This document shows, piece after piece, positions 7,044-10,361 of a DNA stretch of 10,361 nucleotides. The DNA is from Opitutia bacterium UBA6410 (GTDB lineage: Bacteria; Verrucomicrobiota; Verrucomicrobiia; Opitutales; Intestinicryptomonadaceae). Position numbers and translations under genes: made by a program. Within the stretch, counting starts at the first letter, position 1. Each line of letters begins with the position of its first letter. Location: NCBI GenBank assembly GCA_002437405.1, contig DJPO01000017.1, forward strand, positions 1 through 10,361, written 5' to 3'. A model generated the notes under the pieces. That model made no database searches. It had not been told where the DNA came from and saw only the letters and a list, made by a program, of their open reading frames with translations.

Positions 7044-7487
7044 ATGCCGAACAAAAAACCGACACTCGAAGAACTTCTGGCTCTCAAAAAGTGCGAACGC
7101 CCCACTGAAGCCCAATGGGCGCAGTTCGACAAACAATTGAAAGCCAAGATGATGCGCAAGTTGGTCGAAAAGCCGCGCGGATTCGCCTTCAGTCTGCCGA
7201 TAAAAACTTTCGGCGCACTCGGGGCAACGGCGGCGTTGGCGGCGTTTTTCACTTTCCAGAATTTTTCGGCAACCGGCGCGGGGCTTGCGGCAGACTCGAC
7301 GGAAGTGGCGATTGCCTCGGCAATCTCGAAAACGCCCCTGCCGAGCGTAGGGTACTCGTTCGCATCGCACGAAATGCCGACGGGAGCGGACGGCGAGACG
7401 CCCGTAATCGCCCCGATACGCGCAAGTGCGGACGCCTCCGTAAGATATGTCTCGCACACGATAACGGATTCCAATCCGATTTTCTAA
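7044..7487 (+). CDS. Small single-pass membrane protein, putative anti-sigma factor
   Basis: This 147-residue protein is encoded two bases after the sigma-factor stop. A TTG at 7038 overlapping that stop is an alternative start. The hydrophilic, charged N-terminus (about 1-48) includes ERPTEAQWAQFDKQLKAKMM, which looks helical. One hydrophobic segment (about 53-72, IKTFGALGATAALAAFFTF) would span the inner membrane, and the remaining 75 residues form a low-complexity Ala/Ser/Thr/Pro tail, probably periplasmic. This layout (cytoplasmic helix, one membrane span, periplasmic tail) and the coupling to an ECF sigma gene fit an anti-sigma factor. The zinc anti-sigma motif HxxxCxxC is absent: the only cysteine is C17. 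I recall similar small proteins behind sigma genes in Verrucomicrobiota, but not a proven function. Confidence is high that it is a gene and moderate for its role. Confidence 0.6.
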   Translation: MPNKKPTLEELLALKKCERPTEAQWAQFDKQLKAKMMRKLVEKPRGFAFSLPIKTFGALGATAALAAFFTFQNFSATGAGLAADSTEVAIASAISKTPLPSVGYSFASHEMPTGADGETPVIAPIRASADASVRYVSHTITDSNPIF

Positions 7488-7517
7488 CCGTTTCCGCAAA
7501 AAAATTTTTTATCTCCA

Positions 7518-7556
7518 AAACGCGCACCGCAACTGCCCGTGCGCGTTTGTTTTTTT
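7518..7556 (+). terminator. Rho-independent terminator of the sigma-factor unit
   Basis: A perfect 10-bp stem (AAACGCGCAC with GTGCGCGTTT) and an 11-base loop are followed after one G by seven T residues. It lies 30 bases beyond the stop of the putative anti-sigma gene. It should end the two-gene transcript and separates it from the lipoprotein gene downstream. Confidence 0.9.
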
Positions 7557-7599
7557 CGCGGAACGCGTATGTTTTTTTTCGGAAGCATGGCGTTTTATC

Positions 7600-7628
7600 T
7601 CGACACCCGCGCGCATTTCGGGTATCTT
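7600..7628 (+). promoter_or_regulatory. Candidate sigma-70 promoter of the lipoprotein gene
   Basis: TCGACA (7600-7605, one mismatch to TTGACA) and TATCTT (7623-7628, two mismatches to TATAAT) are exactly 17 bp apart, downstream of the terminator. Transcription would begin near 7635, giving an AT-rich leader of about 23 bases (TTAATATAAATTATACAT just before the ATG) with no Shine-Dalgarno sequence. The AT-rich stretch 7641-7656 could itself contain a -10 element, but no -35 matches it. Confidence 0.35.
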
Positions 7629-7657
7629 TTCTTTTTCAGTTAATATAAATTATACAT

Positions 7658-10177
7658 ATGAAAACGAAATACACGACATTACTGTCTTTGTCCGCCGCCG
7701 CCGTGCTTGTAGCGTGCGCGGGCGGAAACAATTCCGAGCAGTCCGCGGCAAAACCCGCGATAATCGAAGAACCTCCGATTAAAACCGACAAGCCCTGCTT
7801 TTCGGGGGTCTATCCGCACATGGCGTTCTGGAGCGCGGAGGGCGAATGCGGTACGGGCGCGGTAGTCCCGTGGGCAGGCAAGCTCTGGGCGATAACCTAC
7901 GGCCCGCACTGCGTCTTCACCTCCACCGACAAACTTTACGAAATCTCCCCGAATCTCGACGTGACAATCCGCCCCGAAAGTCTCGGCGGCACGCACGCAA
8001 ACAGAATGATTCACAGAGAGTCGAACCAGCTGTTCATAGGCTGCTACGCAATCGACGCAAACGGCAACGTCCGCCAGATTTCCCGAAACGCGATGGCGGG
8101 CAGACTCACGGGCAATGCGCGCTCGATTACCGACCCCGCAAATAAAATCTACTTCACGACAATGGAGGAAGCCCTCTACGAAGTGGACGTAAAAACCCTC
8201 GACGTGCGCGAAATCATACGCGACGGCAACCTCAAGCCCTACCCCGAAAAGCTAGACGACAAGGGCAACAAAATCCGCCGGCCGCAGATTTCCAAGCTCC
8301 ACGGCTACCACGGCAAGGGAACGTATTCGGGCTTCGGCAAGGTTTTCTATTCGAATAACGGCGTCCACCACCCGCTCGTCGAAAAAGACCCGACGATAAA
8401 ATCGGGCGCGCTCGCCGAATGGAAGCCCGACGACGCCGACTGGACGCCCATCAGAATCTGCCAATTCACCGAAATCACGGGTCCCGACGGCATCTACGGT
8501 TCGTCAAATCCCGACAAAACCCCCATTTGGGCACTCGGCTGGGACGCGAAATCCGTAATACTAATGCTCAACGACGGCGGCGAATGGACCTCCTTCCGAC
8601 TCCCCAAGACGAGCCACTCGTACGACGGCTCGCACGGCTGGAATACCGAATGGCCGCGCATTCGCGAAATCGGCGAAAAAGACTACCTGATGACAATGCA
8701 CGGCGCGTTCTGGAAATTCCCGCCGACGTTCTCGAAAGAAAACTTTTCGGGAATCCGAATGCGCTCGTCCTACTTGAAGGTAATCGGCGACTTCTGCCGC
8801 TGGCAGGACGCTATCGTCTTCGGCTGCGACGACTCCGCGCAAAAGGAATTTTACAATAAGCGCGATTTGAAGGGCGAAAAAATCTCGCCGCTGAATTCGA
8901 ACTCCAATCTGTGGTTTGTAAAAGAACCCGACATCGACAAGCTCGGCGCGGTAATCGGGCGCGGAAGCGTCTTCCTGCGCAACGACGCGAAGGCGGGGAC
9001 GCTCTCGGAGGCAATGCTCACGGGCGGATTCAAAAAACGCCTGCTCGTGCTCGACCACAAGACTCCCTTGCCCGTGCGCGTCGAAATCCTGACTTCCGAC
9101 GGCAAGGGCGATTTCAAAAAAACCGACACGGTGGAAGTACCCGCAAACGGCTCGAAATTCGTAATGCTTCCGCCCGCCGAATGGGTGAAAATCCGCCCGC
9201 TCGACGACGCAAAATCATTCACTGCGCACTTCAACCTCGCAAATCCCGACACCCGCACTGCGGAAATGTCGCCGATTTTCGACGGCATAATGAGGGCTGG
9301 CGGCTCGACGGACGGCACTGCCGCGCTGATGCGCTCGCTCGATCGCAACAGTGCAAAGCTCGGGGCGTTGGCGTTCAACTGCTCGGGCGGGACGGTCTCG
9401 GAGCTCGGGACGTACTCGCTGAACTGGCAGACAAAGCTCGCGCCCGACGGCTCGATTGACATCGAAAAAATAAAGGAAACTTCCTACGAACCCAAGGGCA
9501 TAACCTACGAGCAGGACAGCGTGCTGATTGTCGAAAAAGGCAAGCGCTACCGCCTGCCGCGCAACAGCCAATACAACGGCAAAAGCGCGTTCGGCACGCC
9601 GAGGCTCGCCCGCGAAGTCGCCACCGAGCGCGACCTGCTCAACTGCGCGGGGACATTCTACGAACTGCCCGCCGTGAATGCGCAGGGCATCGCAAAAATC
9701 CGCCCGATAGCAACGCACAACCTCAAGGTTTTCGACTTCTGCTCGTACCGCGGACTGATGCTCTTTAGCGGGATTTCGGCGGACGCGGCGAAGTCGGGCA
9801 ATCCGCACATAATAACTTCCGCCGACGGCAAATTTTCTCTTTGGGCTGGTGTAATCGACGACCTCTGGAAGCTCGGCAAGCCCGTAGGGACAGGCAGCCC
9901 GTGGTTCAACGCGCAAGTCGAGGCGGGAGAAGTTTCCGACCCGTATTTGTTGACGGGCTATGACAAGAAGTCGATTAAGGCGATTTCGGAAGCCGACACA
10001 AAGTTGGATATAGAGGTAGACATAAACGGAACGGGGCTATGGGTAAAGTACGGAACGCTGGAGTTGAAGGCAGGCGAAAAGTTGGAAAAGGATTTCAACG
10101 ACGACCTCCAAGGCTACTGGGTACGCCTAAGAACATCCTCCCCCACCACCCTAACCACAACGTTAATCTATAGGTAA
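7658..10177 (+). CDS. Large two-repeat lipoprotein of unknown function
   Basis: This is an 839-residue lipoprotein: signal peptide 1-19 and lipobox LVAC with C20, then a Gly/Asn/Ser-rich tether (21-45). The mature part is rich in beta-strand-like segments with short Gly/Asp turns, which suggests a beta-propeller or similar fold; I recognise no catalytic family. Conserved-looking motifs are GECGTGAVVPWAGKLWAITY (62-81), HGYHGKGTYSGFGKVFYSNN (215-234), SHSYDGSHGWN (319-329) and MTMHGAFWKFP (345-355). Residues about 296-530 and 615-838 are related to each other, so the protein carries an internal duplication. Eleven cysteines (C20, 47, 64, 85, 129, 268, 380, 390, 575, 663, 695) are many for an exported protein, so disulfides are possible. 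I recall similar uncharacterised proteins in Bacteroidota and Planctomycetes, unverified here. No sugar-utilisation gene is adjacent in this window. The ATG at 7658 fits the signal peptide, though no Shine-Dalgarno sequence precedes it. Confidence 0.85.
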   Translation: MKTKYTTLLSLSAAAVLVACAGGNNSEQSAAKPAIIEEPPIKTDKPCFSGVYPHMAFWSAEGECGTGAVVPWAGKLWAITYGPHCVFTSTDKLYEISPNLDVTIRPESLGGTHANRMIHRESNQLFIGCYAIDANGNVRQISRNAMAGRLTGNARSITDPANKIYFTTMEEALYEVDVKTLDVREIIRDGNLKPYPEKLDDKGNKIRRPQISKLHGYHGKGTYSGFGKVFYSNNGVHHPLVEKDPTIKSGALAEWKPDDADWTPIRICQFTEITGPDGIYGSSNPDKTPIWALGWDAKSVILMLNDGGEWTSFRLPKTSHSYDGSHGWNTEWPRIREIGEKDYLMTMHGAFWKFPPTFSKENFSGIRMRSSYLKVIGDFCRWQDAIVFGCDDSAQKEFYNKRDLKGEKISPLNSNSNLWFVKEPDIDKLGAVIGRGSVFLRNDAKAGTLSEAMLTGGFKKRLLVLDHKTPLPVRVEILTSDGKGDFKKTDTVEVPANGSKFVMLPPAEWVKIRPLDDAKSFTAHFNLANPDTRTAEMSPIFDGIMRAGGSTDGTAALMRSLDRNSAKLGALAFNCSGGTVSELGTYSLNWQTKLAPDGSIDIEKIKETSYEPKGITYEQDSVLIVEKGKRYRLPRNSQYNGKSAFGTPRLAREVATERDLLNCAGTFYELPAVNAQGIAKIRPIATHNLKVFDFCSYRGLMLFSGISADAAKSGNPHIITSADGKFSLWAGVIDDLWKLGKPVGTGSPWFNAQVEAGEVSDPYLLTGYDKKSIKAISEADTKLDIEVDINGTGLWVKYGTLELKAGEKLEKDFNDDLQGYWVRLRTSSPTTLTTTLIYR

Positions 10178-10199
10178 TTCCAGTGCGAGAGTTTTTCTG

Positions 10200-10323
10200 G
10201 GCTTGTGAAATCGGGCTTGATACGGCGTTTCGGATTGAAAACGCAATGGGTACGTACGTAAAGTACGCACGCCATCGCGGTTTTCAATCCAAAGCCACCG
10301 TCTGAAGCCCAATTTGACAAGCC
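10200..10323. repeat. 124-nt imperfect palindrome (long hairpin)
   Basis: The two arms (10200-10257 and 10263-10323) are near-complete reverse complements. Aligning them by hand gives about 50 Watson-Crick pairs, seven mismatches and a few short bulges, with a five-base loop GTAAA at 10258-10262. The longest unbroken run is ten pairs (GGATTGAAAA at 10232-10241 with TTTTCAATCC at 10281-10290). It begins 23 bases beyond the lipoprotein stop. No open reading frame of note and no clear target-site duplication were seen. It could be a hairpin-type miniature element, a structured RNA or a 3'-end structure of the lipoprotein mRNA. Confidence 0.8.
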
Positions 10324-10329
10324 TAGTCA

Positions 10330-10356
10330 GCGCGGCTATGCCGCGCGCGGTGTTTT
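10330..10356 (+). terminator. GC-rich hairpin with downstream T-run
   Basis: GCGCGGC, loop TAT and GCCGCGC form a 7-bp stem (10330-10346). Five T residues follow at 10352-10356 after GCGG-T-G. This may terminate the lipoprotein transcript, but the five-base gap between stem and T-run makes it weaker than a standard intrinsic terminator. CCGCGCGCGG at 10341-10350 is also self-complementary, so other pairings are possible. The three-base loop matches the style of the palindromes at 11-37 and 72-94. Confidence 0.45.
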
Positions 10357-10361
10357 TAAAC

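Noticed and set aside
7587..7643. An 18-codon frame with GGAAG just before its ATG
   Set aside because: Too short, overlapping the candidate promoter of the lipoprotein gene, and without any recognisable peptide feature.
10231..10290. CRISPR-like repeat ends (GGATTGAAAAC and its complement)
   Set aside because: The two copies are inverted and form the arms of one hairpin. There is no regular direct-repeat and spacer array and no cas gene.
10200..10323. Insertion sequence remnant with terminal inverted repeats
   Set aside because: The whole element is palindromic, with a five-base loop and no interior that could be a transposase remnant; no clear target duplication flanks it. A hairpin-type miniature element remains possible.
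10200..10361. Integron attC site
   Set aside because: The long hairpin fits superficially, but I could not find the RYYYAAC and GTTRRRY core boxes at its ends, and no integrase or cassette structure is present.

Overview
The window reads as chromosomal DNA of a Gram-negative bacterium: it encodes a complete tripartite efflux pump and three probable lipoproteins. Coding DNA is fairly GC-rich and the spacers are very AT-rich. My best guess is a member of the Verrucomicrobiota or another PVC-group lineage. The reasons are the ECF sigma factor followed by a small one-helix protein with a conserved-looking N-terminus, and a large secreted protein of a type I recall only as 'conserved hypothetical' from Bacteroidota and Planctomycetes. 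This taxonomic guess comes from memory and was not searched.

Layout. Bases 1-97 hold three tightly packed inverted repeats behind the efflux operon. Bases 98-6215 (minus strand) are a three-gene operon in the order periplasmic adaptor, RND inner-membrane pump, outer-membrane factor. The gaps are 12-13 bp, and each downstream Shine-Dalgarno sequence overlaps the preceding stop codon, so the genes are very likely co-transcribed and translationally coupled. The 202-bp spacer 6216-6417 is divergent. It carries a TATAAT box and a small inverted repeat in front of the pump operon, and a striking T9-GC-A9 palindrome in the presumed leader of the next gene. Bases 6418-7487 (plus strand) are a two-gene unit: an ECF-type sigma factor and a small single-pass membrane protein that may be its anti-sigma factor. 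A textbook intrinsic terminator follows at 7518-7556. Bases 7658-10177 (plus) encode an 839-residue lipoprotein, apparently a beta-rich surface or periplasmic protein, with its own candidate promoter. The last 184 bases contain a 124-nt imperfect hairpin and a smaller GC-rich hairpin followed by T residues.

How the parts work together. Adaptor, pump and outer-membrane factor form one envelope-spanning exporter of the MdtABC/MexAB-OprM type; its substrate cannot be read from the sequence. The sigma pair is head-to-head with the pump, which suggests but does not show regulation. The large lipoprotein is separated from the sigma pair by the terminator and is probably an independent unit.

Most interesting observations: the large lipoprotein is built from two related halves, of which only the first keeps a His/Asp/Trp-rich motif set; a long palindromic element lies downstream of it; and the sigma factor is paired with a membrane protein that lacks the usual zinc anti-sigma motif. 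I found no CRISPR array, insertion sequence, tRNA or rRNA.
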